Source of the DNA: Apiotrichum sp. Y4204
Lineage: Eukaryota; Basidiomycota; Tremellomycetes; Trichosporonales; Trichosporonaceae
Assembly: GCA_025531455.1 (NCBI GenBank)
Contig: JAMYHL010000026.1
Coordinates: forward strand, 62,001 to 126,000
DNA: 64,000 nucleotides
Reading direction: 5' to 3'
Shown: in pieces, positions 45,010 through 56,968 of the stretch
Numbering within the stretch: position 1 is the stretch's first letter
Layout of the letters: each line of letters begins with the position of its first letter
The notes under the pieces: model-generated
What the model was told of the DNA's origin: nothing
Database searches by the model: none
What the model saw: only the letters and a program-made list of their open reading frames with translations
Made by a program: the position numbers and the translations under genes

Positions 45010-46609
45010 ATGCGCACGCTTCTCCTCCTCGCCGCCGGCGCGCTCGCAGCCACCTGCCCAAACACGCTCAAGACGTCCTATCCCGCCCCCCTCGCCGGTG
45101 ACGGGTGGGGCTACCGCCTAATCGCCCAGGGGGTGGGCAAGCCGCGCTCGCTGGTGTTCGACTCGTCGGGCGCGCTGCTCGTGCTCAACTCGGGCGTCGG
45201 CATTTCCCGCATCACACTCGACGATCACGGGGATACCTGCCTCACTCAGCGGGACAAGGTTGCCCTCCTGCAGAAGCCCGAGGTGAGCGATGAACACTCT
45301 GGTGCTGGTGGGAGCAGACGGAGCGAGAAGCGGCGTAGCGAGGAGCGAGGCGGTGCGATGATGTCGTTGGTGTCGGAGACCAGGCGGTGGAATGCCGGAT
45401 TGCGGAATGTCAAAAGTTCTGGAATGGATTCTCAACCGTGCAACCGACGAAATTCACACTCCTCTTGTAGCCAATGAATCTCATCGCTAACGCCAGCTCA
45501 ACCACGGCCTGCAGCTCTCGCGTGACGGCAAGACGCTGTACGCGAGCACGGGCAACGACGTGTTTGCGTGGGCGTACAATGCGGAGAATGGGACGCTCGA
45601 CACGGGGAGCGAGCGGGTGGTAGTGACAAACATGACGAATTCGGGGCACACGACGCGGACGCTGCTCGTGACTTCGACAGGGGGCCTGCTGGTGTCTAGA
45701 GGGAGTGCGGGCAACGCGGATCCGCTCGCGCTCGACAAGGCGACGGGACACTGTCAGATCCGCGCATTCAACGCTTCGGGACAACGGCAGAATTTCCCCA
45801 GCGACGGCGAGACTGTCGGATGGGGACTGAGAAACAGTGTTGGCGTGGCGGAACACCCAGACGGCGGGGTGTGGAGCGTCGAGAACTCGGTGGACAATGT
45901 CAAGCGCCAGGGCATCGACATCCACAACGATAATCCCGCCGAAGAGCTCAATTTCCACGGTAAAGTCGGGAGCTACCGCGGTGCCAACCACGGATACCCC
46001 GCATGCTACACTCTGTGGGGGACCGAGGGCGTGCCCGACCTCGGGAACCTCACGACCGGGAACCAGTTTTCGGTCGGTGGCGCCGAGGACGGAATCATCC
46101 AGACGCCGCCGACCGACGACCAGTGTAATGCCGACTATGCAGGGCCCGAGGTTGCGTTCCAGGCGCACACGGCGCCGCTGGACATCAAGTTTGACAAGGA
46201 GGGCACCACCGCCTTTGTCTCCTTCCACGGCAGCTGTGAGTACAGAGCTCAAGCTATGCTAACTGAAGGGAACCGCGCGACGCCAATCGGGTACAAAGTC
46301 GGTTCACTCTCCTTCAAAGACGGCAAACCTACCGCTGAGAAGAGCAGCACGACGGCGGTTACTGACGTTTTGCGCAATGCCGACGTGACAAAATGCCCGC
46401 GAGAGTGTTTCCGCCCCGTCGGGCTGGCATGGGACAGCAAGGACCGCCTGTGGGTTGCGAGCGACACGACTGGAGAGATATTCGTCCTCGCAAAGGGCGG
46501 CGGCAGCGCCAGCAGCGCAAAGCGCAATTGCCGTACTAAACGCGGACACAGGCGGCGCGCGGCTCGCGCGCTCGCTGCTGCGCCGATTCTTGCTGCCCTC
46601 ATGACCTAG
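45010..46609 (+). CDS. Secreted PQQ-dependent sugar dehydrogenase-like protein (AA12/sorbosone dehydrogenase type)
   Basis: Exons 45010-45282, 45497-46235 and 46269-46609 join in frame to 450 residues. A signal peptide (MRTLLLLAAGALAATC) precedes a six-bladed beta-propeller fold: GKPRSLVFDSSGALLVL near the start, LNHGLQLSRDGKTLYAS, GLRNSVGVAEHPDGGVW, SYRGANHGYP, and the family-diagnostic AFVSFHGSWNRATPIGYKV spanning the second intron, then FRPVGLAWDSKDRLWVA. AA12 enzymes oxidise sugars using PQQ. The C-terminal 35 residues are odd: a Lys/Arg-rich stretch (KRNCRTKRGHRRRAAR) followed by a short hydrophobic end, neither a normal propeller end nor a standard GPI signal. Confidence 0.88.
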
Positions 46610-46881
46610 TTGCTTGAGAGCAAGGCGCGCGAGTGCTTGAGACCTTGGATTAGAGGTATTCTATCATGTTTGATCTGCTTGGATGCAACTTTGTTAAATG
46701 CGCTTTGCTGCTGTTCTGGTCGTGTTCATGGTGAGCTGAGGTGCAATGCGATGTGGCAACCCTTGGTGACCGAGAAGACAGCTCCTCAAGTTAGTCATGT
46801 AAAGCAAGACACCGGCAGCACTCCTGTGCTCCCACACGCTCTAAACATCTGCATGGTGTAGGTTGTTATGGTACACGCCGA

Positions 46882-48314
46882 TCACTGCTTGCCGTTCTTC
46901 TTCTCCTCCGCGTTCTCCTCCTTGGCGCGCTTGACGTCCTCAGCCTTAATGCCCGCCGCCTCGGCCGCCTGCTCCATCTTCTTGTCCTCGGGCGACTTGG
47001 CGTCGTCAATCTCCTGCTGAACGTTGGCGATACGGTTGTCGACTGTGATGTTAGCGGCTTGCACAAGAAGATGAAGCCGCTACTTACTAAGGTTGTGGAG
47101 TGCGAGGACGGTGCGGATGATAAGACCAAGGTAGACCATGACGTTCTGGTCATTAACCTGTACGCGGAACGACTTGCCGAGCTCGACATCGCCGCCAAGC
47201 TGCGGCAGCAGGCCGACAATCTCCTGGACCTGGTACACGATTTGGTGGTTGACCGGCATTTTCCCCTTGCGAACGTCGTTAAGGTAGTCTGAAATCTCGA
47301 TCAGACGGGCGTGCAGGCCGCGCAGGGACTCGAGCTGGGATGCGACGCGGTTGGAGAGGGACTGTGTGGTGAGAAGGGAGGACGAGGCGGCGGCGGACGA
47401 GGAAGAAATGTCACGCAGCAAGTGCTCGACACCAATCTCCTCTGCCTCCTCTGCCTCAATCGACGTCGGGACATGCGCAAATGTCCGCTGCGTCGCGGTT
47501 CCGTCGTCACGGATCTCCTCGACCGCAAAGTATGCGTCGGTTGGAATACCGGTGTCACCACGGCCTCCATGCGTGCGCACATCCACAATCACCATCACGG
47601 GGCGCGGGCAAAAGCGCTTAAACAGCTCTGCAATCTCGAGATCCGACGACCGCAGGCGCGGTCCGGTGTGGTAAAAGCCTATTGGCCTCTCCTTGGCTGC
47701 GGAGTGTCAGCAGACGTGACTCAATCATCGTGGGTAACCGAAGGGGGGGACACCCACCGTTGACCTTGCGGAACATGCGCCACATTTCCTCCACATAGTC
47801 GAGGTCAATAAAGAACGTCTTGGGATCTCGGTCATCCTCCTCGAACGGCACGGCAAATCTGGAAGTGCAAGAAAGGTGCAGAGTTTGTGCGATACAATCA
47901 GTGGGGTCAGGAAGCACAGCGTCAGTGTCATGCCACTCCAAAGATTACGCCAGACGCACGAGTTTGCAACGTTGATGGTAGTCCCATTGTCCTGTCCAAG
48001 AAGAACGCCGAGGACGCGCTTCTTGTTGGGAAGCGGGACGCGCGAGGCGTGGTCGACAACGGAGAGGAGGACAAGGGGGTGGATAACACTGCGGTCAGCT
48101 TTAAAACCAAGTGAACACAAGCTGTTGCAATTCGCAAAGGAATGTCTCTTCCAGCCCAGCTTAACAATGTAGGACACTGGCTAGCTAGGGAAGACACAGT
48201 CCAGCACGCGAGCACTCGAGGCACTCACACATTCGTCGCGGACAGCTCGTTCGCCTGATGTCAGCTTGCGTTCACAGCAATGCAGCTCACCTGCGCAGTA
48301 GTAAGTCCTGCCAT
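46882..48314 (-). CDS. RPN8: 26S proteasome regulatory subunit Rpn8 (PSMD7)
   Basis: Exons 48314-48291, 48254-48229, 48088-47960, 47858-47758, 47696-47088 and 47042-46882 join in frame to 349 residues. The first two coding exons are only 24 and 26 nt. The MPN domain begins VVIHPLVLLSVVDHASR and contains KRVLGVLLGQDNG, FAVPFEEDD and the typical ERPIGFYHTGPRLRSSDLEIAELF; the metal-binding JAMM residues are absent, as expected for Rpn8, the inactive partner of Rpn11 in the lid. The C-terminal helices (NRVASQLESLRGLHARL, YLGLIIRTVLALHN) join the lid bundle. The end is a KEEN-AEEKK-type charged tail. Essential housekeeping subunit, cytosol and nucleus. Confidence 0.96.
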
Positions 48315-50424
48315 CGTTACCAGTCCTCTAGCGAGTATCTCTAGGTCTGGTCGGAGAGGAGGGGAGGGTTATAGATTAAAGGTTGGTGTTGGTGTTGTTG
48401 ATGATGGCGCTGACGACTTGGACAACCTGGACGCCGATGGATGATGCTTCAACATTCGTGGTCGCAACACACGCGCGTCAGCGTCCTCGATGAGCGGAAG
48501 CAATTTAGACCATGCAATCTCGCAATCTGAATAGGCGCCAGCAGCACAGACCGCTGGGGGAAACAAAAAATGATGTCCTTAACGCCTAATTATTATGTTG
48601 CGAGCGAGCCTATCGGATAGTCTTACATTACGTCATCTACCATTAATTGGCAGAAGAACGGACCCCCCAAGATCATTTTGCACTAAGCAAGATGCAAGAT
48701 GATCCTGATGAGCAAGATCAGCCTGATTGTCAATGATACAACAATCCTTTCTATCCCATCGCCACTTGGCCACTTGGACCTCTACCCACTAGTGCTCATA
48801 TTGTTCCCCGAAGCACAACACACAACTCCACAAAGGCCTATCACGCTCCTATCGGGCGCTCGCAACTAAGGTGCCGAACAAGCTTCGGCGGAATGGCACC
48901 ACCGGTACGTCACGACACGCGAGACTCTACCATGAAGGTTTGAGCTGGTCCGTTTCGGGGCTTTGCCACTGGCCACTGGTATGATCAGAGGAACAGAGGA
49001 ACAGAGGAACAGATCCGCGGATCAGTGGATCAGAGGCCAGTGGATCAGTGGCGCAATGAGCCCACGGAGCCGGTCCGATGTGTGGCCATATCCGGTTCTA
49101 CCAGTTGGCAACCGAGATCCGGCGGCGGATCTGGAGACGGGAAACGGGGTTGACTTTGATAAGCTGACGCTGCACGCTTGTGGAGCCGAGAGCGGCGCCG
49201 AGAGTGGAGGCCGAGGCACGGCACGGCACGGCGGTGAACTGTACAGGATGGTGCGTCACGGCACATGGCGCTCGGCACCCGGCACGACTCGAAGGGAGCG
49301 GAGATAGTAGCTGGCCAGCTGCCTTGTGGCCTTGTGGAGTCGCGACGCAATCCCAGCAAGAAGCCACGTTTGGCCCGCGTCGGTCGCGTAGACAAGAAAG
49401 AGTGGAATGGTTGGAAAAGAATCCAGGGCACAATAAGGTGCGTGATCCACACTATGATCGGTATGTCATCATCATCTTGAGATCATTTGGCACCCTCTGG
49501 ACCATCAACCACACGCGCCTCTATCTATCAATGCAGTCGTCTATTGGCTGCCCGAGAGCTGCCCTTACGACCTTATCTCTGCCCGCTAACGGAAATGTCC
49601 AATCAGACAGCGCGATCATGGGGTCGTCAGAATGCCGCAATGGTCAGCTGATCAGCTGACGTTCGGGCGTCCCTCGAAAAGAGGTTGCTTATTGGTATTT
49701 GCCTTCCAAGCGCTGTCGCCCACAACCAGGGGTGCGGCATTCCCCGCACTCCTACCCTGTGGCCCCGCACTGAGGCCCCGTGAGCGCGTGGGCGGCTGTT
49801 AGTCGCACTGTGCCTCAGGTGCCCACCGCCCACAGCGCCCAGCGCCCACACCGGCCGCAATCGGGCAACTTGCGGCCTCTCCAACGTCATTCCCACTCGT
49901 GCTATCGCAGCTGGAACACAAAGTTCGAAATACTTTTGTTGCTTGCCGAGTGCAGCGACATTGCGCGGCTCGGCACCTGACTGGCCCACAAAAGGTGACA
50001 AAGGCACAGAAGGGGAGGGGGGAGGGGGAATGCGGCTGCTGCGGTATGCGACGAAAGTTGACGAGTTGCCAGCTATCAAGTAGTGCATCAAGTAGACGAG
50101 CTACGCGGTACAGTACAGAGACTTGAGGTGCGCCGCGGTGCCCGAGGTGCCCGAGGCCCGAGTCAAGCACGACGAATCCCATTACTCTGTCAGTCTGTCA
50201 GTCAGCGAACCGCAGACGCTGGTCGCTAGCGCCGGTAGCTCGTTGGCCGGTGGATACCAGTGGGTGGGAACGAGAATATAAGAAGGGGGATACGAGTTGG
50301 GGATCTCGTCTCTACAATAACCCCCCATCTCTCACTTGTATCACTGCATCACTGTATCGCATCGCCACCACTAGAACTCTAGACCGCAAACACTAGCACC
50401 AACCCACCGCTACACAACACCACA
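48315..50424. other. Intergenic with simple repeats
   Basis: About 2.1 kb without a supportable gene. Simple repeats occur at 48986-49050. TATAAG at 50277-50282 is the likely core promoter of the gene at 50425. Confidence 0.45.
48986..49050. repeat. CAGAGGAA and ATCAGTGG short tandem repeats
   Basis: Three CAGAGGAA units (48986-49011) are followed by scattered ATCAGTGG units. Non-coding, microsatellite-like. Confidence 0.75.
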
Positions 50425-50756
50425 ATGCTCCAGCTCGCCCGCACCCGTCTCGCCCCCTCGCTCCGCCCGCTCGTGCGCGGCATCGCAATCAAGGCGCCAG
50501 GCTACGGCTCTCCCGAGGCCGAGGGCCCGCTCTACTCGCACGCATCGGCCGTCGCGTCCGTTACCCGCGGCACGGACAAGGACATCGAGGCCGAGCACCC
50601 CCACCAGCCGGCCAAGCAGCGCGACCCCAACTCGAAGAACCACAAGGTCGCGGGAGGACAGAACTTCCAGGAGCTGCGCAAGATGCACAACGTGAGTGAA
50701 AGGAGATAACCAGAGCGTAGGGCATAACGGCTGACAAGCAGGAGGGCCGCGACTAA
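50425..50756 (+). CDS. Small protein with mitochondrial-type presequence (93 aa)
   Basis: Exon 1 (50425-50691) and a 15-nt last exon (50742-50756, EGRD-stop) join in phase 0. The N-terminus MLQLARTRLAPSLRPLVRGI is Arg-rich, amphipathic and free of acids, as in a mitochondrial targeting peptide, with a likely cleavage near residue 20. The mature part is hydrophilic (GTDKDIEAEHPHQPAKQRDPNSKN) and ends in a short helix (GGQNFQELRKMHNEGRD). I do not recognise the family. A clear TATA element and C/A-rich leader upstream support expression. Confidence 0.72.
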
Positions 50757-51543
50757 GTCCCGTCGCCGTCGTCGAAATGTAGGCGGCACCACGCCGCATC
50801 ATGCCTCGCCCGCGGGCACCAAATCTAGCCTCTAGCCTTAGCCTCTAGCCATAAGTCACCCGTCATGCCACTGGCATCAAGCATCACCACCACCGACGTA
50901 CCACCGGCCTCGCCGACCTCGCCACCCCAAGAGGCCTCGACCACGCCGACATACAACATCACATTACATCAGCACGCACGCACAACTGTATCCGAGACGC
51001 GGAAGGAAAAGAAGGCGCTTGACAAGGGTCTGCGCAACTCGAAAGGAGAAGGATCCCGGGCCCGAAAGAAGGAAGTAAAGCATCTGTTGATCAGAAGTAG
51101 CGAGTCGCGAGGAGTTGTATGCAAACAAATTGAGAAGCACAGAATCACGCGCAGTCCGCCAGTCGGACTCGAGGTACCAGATGTAGCCGGACGGTGATGT
51201 GCAACCCAATGCCGCATCTGACACTTCTTATCGATCTAATGCTCGCATCTATGAGGTCAGATCAGTGGGACGATGCAGCGCCGGTGGGCCATACATCGAT
51301 TCAGTGGCTGGCAGTTAGCGAGTAGCCATGTTGTGGACAGATCTCGCGTGATATGTTGCGACCGATAAGATAGCAAGATGGCCAAGTCGGATCGCGTCCA
51401 GAGCATGGATATTACACCAACACCGGCCTGTGGCCGGCCTCAACTCCTTCAACTTGCTCTTCTGCGCGTTGCATGCTACACTATGCCATGTTATCACTAC
51501 AGATGATGTACACACTCGTCGCTATATCGATACAGCCGACTCG
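50757..51543. other. Intergenic, convergent 3' ends
   Basis: 787 bp between the small mitochondrial-type gene and the 3' end of Slx1. Open frames at 50865-51197 (plus) and 50964-51224 (minus) are not convincing. Confidence 0.45.
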
Positions 51544-52878
51544 CTACTCGCTCTCATCATCATCTTCCTCCTCATCAAGATCGGCATCACTCGCGTCGTC
51601 CTGCACACCAGCTTTTGGCAGCGCGCGGTCGCGCCTCCCGTAACAGCTTCTGATAATGTCGCCCCACGGCGTGGTTGCTGCACAGCCAGGACAATTCACC
51701 TGCTGGGGCATCAAAGAGTCGCCATCGAGTGACGCGCTGGCGAGACAGTGGAGGTGGGACAGGGCTGTACACTGCACCTCGGCGGTACACAGTGCAAAGC
51801 TGAGATGGTCCTGAGTGATGAGCTCTGCCAAAGTCTTGAGTTAGCTCACCTCAAGCTCGATTTCGTTTGCGCACAGTCCACACAGCGTGCGACTTGTGCG
51901 CACCTCTCTCTCCATCCTCTTCCACTTTTGCCAGACATTGTCACCTGCACGAAACTCATTGTCCTCCAGATCGAGCCGCGGTGGCCCGTTCTCCAAGGCA
52001 GTCGCGGCTGAGTCTTTTCCAAACGCGGCGGGCATGCCGCCGGGATCAAGAATTACAGTTATCTCGTCGCGAAGCGGGGGAAGGGCATGGACGCGAGACT
52101 CGACAGATCCGGCCTTGGGCTTCCGCTTACCCCGTTCGGGAGCTGCAGTTTGCGTACAGTGCTGGTATGTCTCTTCTGTAAAGCAGCGGATGTGTAATGG
52201 GAGGTGAACGAAGGGGGTGGTTCGCACCAGTGCCAGTGCAGTTCTGCGCGTCAGCTTGGCCATCGGTGCTGAAAGCTGCAGCAAGAAGACCGGTTATTCA
52301 TTGAGTTTCCCACTCACAATGCCCTCTGGGGAATCCTGTTGTTGCTAGGGGACTTCTTGAAGATCTGCCCTGCGTCATCACGCAGATGGCGCGACTTGAA
52401 GGGATGCTGCCATGCCCATTCAAACTGAATGTCAGCTGCGTATGCATAACGTATAGTAACTGACCTGCAGAGCTGCGAGTTTGCTGGGAAACCTGAAATG
52501 TCAGCAGATGTTAAGCTTGCAATAAAAGCATTAAAGCTTCTTCAGTAAACACTGACCCGTACACGATCATCTGCACTTCCTGCACGTCAGCGCAGGCGGG
52601 AGAGTTCGAGACACCTACCCACGGTCTGCCTCTCGATGTCTTCCACGCGCCCTGCTTGAGTTCCCCATTATGCTGCCTCAGCCGTCGCGGAGGGTTGGGT
52701 GTCGAGCCAACCTGGTGTCAACAATTGTTACCAAAACAAGTCAGCTGCGACAAACATATGTGCGCTGCGAGTTGGCCTCTGCCCGCGAGCGGAGGAGGTA
52801 GCAGGCGTAAAACTTGGCAAAGACGTGGTTGCCGTCTAGAAGGGTAGATGTTGATGTCTTCTTCGGCTGGGAGGACAT
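51544..52878 (-). CDS. SLX1: Slx1, structure-specific endonuclease subunit (GIY-YIG)
   Basis: Seven exons (52878-52756, 52711-52619, 52579-52557, 52492-52465, 52424-52318, 52243-51850, 51810-51544) give 344 residues in frame. The GIY-YIG nuclease domain shows [27 protein letters not shown] with the catalytic Arg, and the metal-binding Glu in QFEWAWQHP. The C-terminal RING/PHD-like zinc domain has CGLC, then two C-x-H-type elements and CPGC. Slx1 pairs with Slx4 to cleave branched DNA such as Holliday junctions in the nucleus. The first donor is GTTTGT, weaker than the others here. The exon 5-6 intron contains an in-frame ATG that makes a misleading longer frame (MAKLTRR). The tail is acidic ([14 protein letters not shown]). 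Confidence 0.93.
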
Positions 52879-54430
52879 TGCATTCGTGTTATGAAGCGTT
52901 GGGGGACGAGGATTAGTTTGAAGATAGGACGGGGTGGCGTCAGGTGAAGTCGAAAAGTGAAGCCAAGACAACCACAATGGTCCAGATTGTTTACTCATTG
53001 TTATTGTTGGTCAATTTGGGAATAGTGGAGGCGGCTGTTAAGGAAAATGTACAAACACGTCATAATGCCACCCTAATCTCTCATGAATCAGCCAGACATT
53101 ATCGCATCAGCCCGTCTCCCACCAGCCTCTGATTAGAAGATGCAGATATGCAGAGCAGCATGCAGAGAGCAATCCACTTCCATCCTCCCTAGATGATTCT
53201 TAGACATCATCGTGTCATTCTTTCTCGCCTTTCCCTTCAATCCACTCTTTCAGATTGCGTATCTCCCAATCCCCACTTCCTCTCATTGTCCGAGGCTAGC
53301 TCGCCAAAGCACAATCATTGAAAGCCACCCCGCTCAGGCACAATCAACCTTGACCCCTCTTGGGGCACTGACCATCAAAAGGGAGGCTGTCATTGTGCCC
53401 TTCACAGCTACTGCCGCTTCCTGACGGCCCTGACGGTCCAGACGGTCCAGACGGCCTGACGGTTCTGACGGTCCAATCCGCCTCCGTGCCATTCATCGCT
53501 ATCGGTGCCATCCGCTCACCCGTCCGTGACGGCCGAGCCGCGCGAGGCCGATACCTTAAATCCAGCAGAGAAATAGGAGCTGATATCGCCATATCTCGGA
53601 TCTACTGTACATGTGCTGCCTCCTTGGCATGGGAAGTGGGCATTCCGCAATCCCAAACAAAGGTCTGGGCATCGTGCATGTCCGATCATCGCTGGCCAGT
53701 CAACTGCGTAAAGCAGCGTATCTAGCCGTCGATCTGGACCGCTTCGTGCTTGTGGAGACAGGGGAGCTCCGCACACGCTAACCGCTCGCTCACGGCCGGA
53801 GCCCCATGGCTTCGACATTCACCAACTCTTTATGTTCTTGCACTACTGTGGAACCTCATCAGCATCCCCAGATGGCCAGTTGGCGCATTGCCGCGAGTTG
53901 CCCGAACTGCCGAGACAGTAAAAGAGTGCTAGAGTCACGCGCCTCACTAAAACATTATACGACCGGATATACCCGCAATACGACAGCATACCGTTCATTA
54001 CGCGAGATTACTACCGCATTACATAGTAGTGGTCATGCCGGTCGTGCCGGTCTTGGGCCCCATAACACATGGCCCCACATGATTTCCTGCATTTCATGCC
54101 CCGGAGTCACCGCGCCCCTGAGCACTGGTGCGCTGCGCTCTCTAACGTGCGTATCGCGGCGCTTATTTTACTCGGATTCATTTTACGTCTTGCGATCCTG
54201 CACCGATAGCGATGGTGTGTGATGTGCAGATCACGAATACAGCCGCAACCCGCGCTTAAAGCCTGGAGGCCAGTTGGCGTCGGGAACACGGTGCGATGGC
54301 AGTAGAGCACGGCCAAACAGGACTTGCGTACCAGTTGATGTTTTGTAGATATATAACATTTTTCCGAAAGCCAAAAAACTCCTGGCCACCCATCCTCATC
54401 ACATCTCGATCTCTCGAGCCACCTTGCAAG
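52879..54430. other. Intergenic with 9-bp minisatellite and TATA element
   Basis: About 1.55 kb of divergent intergenic DNA between Slx1 and the DAL5-type gene. TATATAA at 54350-54356 lies 75 bp before the start codon at 54431. Confidence 0.5.
53421..53476. repeat. 9-bp GACGGTCCA-type minisatellite
   Basis: Repeated CTGACGG and GACGGTCCA units run through about 55 bp of non-coding DNA. Confidence 0.8.
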
Positions 54431-56332
54431 ATGGAGAAGAAGGACGACATCAACACCGGAGAGGTGGCGGTCCACCATGTTCAATCCACCGACCTCGAGA
54501 AGATCGACAGCATCAGCAAGGTAAGTTTCGTGTTACGGTACATGTCTTGTTTCCAGTTATCTGACGCGTCACAGACACCTGCTGTCAACCCCGCCTACGA
54601 GCTTTGGGGCGAGAATGACCCGATGCCAGAGTATGTTCCTTTCAGCTTGAGGAAAGTGACAAGCTGACTCTCAGTGTCACGCTCGACCTCGATCCCGCGG
54701 TCGAGAAGCGCCTCGTTCGCAAACTCGACATGCGTCTTCTCTCGATGCTCGCCCTCATTTATCTGTTCAACTACCTTGACAAGTGAGCTTGGATGTCCGT
54801 ACTGAGGCTGACTCTCAGGACCAACATTGCCCAAGCGCGTCTCGGTTCCCTCGAGAAGGACCTGAATCTCAGTTCGATCCAGTACTCGACGATCATCAGC
54901 TGCTTCTACATCGGCTACCTGCTCATGCAGCTTCCGAGCAACCTCATGCTCAACCGCGTCCGGCCTTCTCTTTGTGAGTACTTAGTTTAGCTACTTGCTA
55001 CCCACTACTAACTCGACAGGGATCCCGTTCATCGTTGCCGCGTGGGGTGTCTGCTCGGCATGCTGCGGTGTGGCCCAGAACTTTGGCGGCCTGTTCGCGG
55101 CCCGCTTCATGGTCGGTGTCGCCGAGGCTGGTTTCTTCCCCGGTGCCTGTGAGTCACAACTGATAAAACCCTTTTGAATTTCTGCTGACACCCACAGTGT
55201 ACCTCATGAGGTACGTCGCCAACACCCCTTATCAGCCCGATTCCCGCTAATATTCAGCTGCTTTTACACGAAGAAGGAGATGGCCTTCCGCTCCGCCCTG
55301 CTCTTCTCGGCCTTCATTCTAGGTGGCGCCTTTGGCGGACTCATGGCATCGGGCATCATGACCGGTATGGACGGCAAGGCGGGAATTGCCTCGTGGCGGT
55401 GGCTCTTTATCATTGAGGGCCTCCTCACTCTTCCCATCGCCCTGCTCGCCATGTTTGTCCTCCCCGACCTGCCGGAGAAGACCCGCTGGCTTACTCCCGA
55501 GGAGCGCAAGCTCGCCGTCTACCGCCTCGCCCGCCAGAGCCAGGAGACTGCCGAGCGCGACTCGCTCATCCCCGAGCGCACCACCGCCCAGCAAACATGG
55601 GACGGCCTTACCGACCTCAACCTCTGGATCCTTATGTGAGTGTTTGCGGCATGGCAATTTGGACCATTGCTCACCCGCAGCCTCTGCCAGACCTCTATCA
55701 ACACGGCCGCGTCGTGGACAAACTTCCTCCCAACGATCGTCAAGACTCTGGGGTACAAGAGTGTCAAGATTACGCTTCTCCTCACCGCCCCGCCGTGGCT
55801 CTTCGCCGCGATCCTCTCAATCGCAAACGGCTGGCATTCGGATAGGTACGCCGAGCGCGCATGGCACATTATGATCCCGATGGCGATTTCCGTCATTGGC
55901 CTGGCTATGGTTGCGGCGTCGCTCAACGTCGGCGTGCGGTACTCGGCCACGTTCCTGATGGTGGTGATGGAGGCGTCGTACGGCATCATCCTCTCGTGGA
56001 TCCCCGTCGTCGTCCCCGGTCCGCCGGTCAAGCGCGCGACAGCGTACGCCCAGGCCGTTGCGTGGTCAAACGCCTCGTTCATCTACTCGTCCTACTTTTA
56101 CCCCAAGGAGCAAGGGCCGCGGTACTGGCAGGCATGCTGCATCAACGCCGCGTTCGCCGTCACGTGTATCGCCTCGGCATTCGTCCTCCGTATTCGCCTC
56201 AAGCGCCTCAATCGCCGCCTCGAGGAGGCCGAGACCAGGGACATGGAGACCGAGGGCAAGCAGTACGGCTCCAACACTATGCAGCTCCTGGTCAAGCACC
56301 AGCTGCCCCCCGGATACAGGTATCTGTTGTAA
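54431..56332 (+). CDS. MFS anion:cation symporter (DAL5/allantoate permease family)
   Basis: Eight exons (54431-54520, 54575-54630, 54675-54782, 54819-54973, 55020-55148, 55198-55210, 55258-55635, 55681-56332) give 526 residues; the sixth is only 13 nt. Family marks are RKLDMRLLSMLALIYLFNYLDKTNIAQARLG before and in TM1, GYLLMQLPSNLML, the WGVCSACCGVAQNFGGLFAARFMVGVAEAGFFPG block, WRWLFIIEG and FLPTIVKTLGY, all typical of the fungal ACS group (allantoate, nicotinate, pantothenate, biotin permeases). Twelve membrane helices are expected at the plasma membrane. The substrate cannot be assigned. A TATA element 75 bp upstream fits regulated expression. Confidence 0.93.
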
Positions 56333-56968
56333 GCGGTGTAAAAGGGTTCTGGGGGTCCGGGTGTGGGGGAGAAGGGGAAACGGTTCCGTAGAGTAAGAAG
56401 GGTTGTGGTGAAGGATAGGGATCAAAAGGTCAAACAATTGTAGTGGTCATATTGGTGGGATGAATGTCTTGTTGCTCTCCTTCCTGTGATTGTTGCCTGG
56501 ACCTGGGCGATGAAAGATGTCTTGTATTTTCTCTGCGTCTGCTCTTCCCCGGAAACGGAGATTTCCAGTAGGGCGTCAGAGCACCCGCCAATAGTAAGTG
56601 AGGTGGGCACTGGCATATCTGGCATGCCAGAGTGTGGAATAAGAGAGAAACGACACGACAGCGGGGTGGCTAGTCCCACCTTCGTGCAACCACACAGGCG
56701 AACCAAGGCTGTTAAACTCAATTACCTACCGTCCATCCCACCGATGCTGCAGACTCCATTCGCTGATTTAAAATCGTCCTGGATCTCCGGATGTCATTAG
56801 TGCACATGTGCACCCTGTCTCTCGTGATTAGTTGCGGCGCCCCAGCTACCACCTCCCTCGTCAACCGTAAATCGTCACTTTACACCCTCCCCACTCCGCC
56901 CCCGTCGCGGGTATCGTGGCATCCCTGGTACACTACAATCTTCTGATCGTCCACATCCGACCCGTGGT
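56333..56968. other. Intergenic, convergent 3' ends
   Basis: 636 bp between the DAL5-type transporter and ARPC4. No supportable feature. Confidence 0.5.

Noticed and set aside
51841..52284. Separate minus-strand gene starting MAKLTRR
   Set aside because: Its ATG lies in intron 5 of SLX1. Joining 52424-52318 to 52243 restores the Slx1 frame without it.
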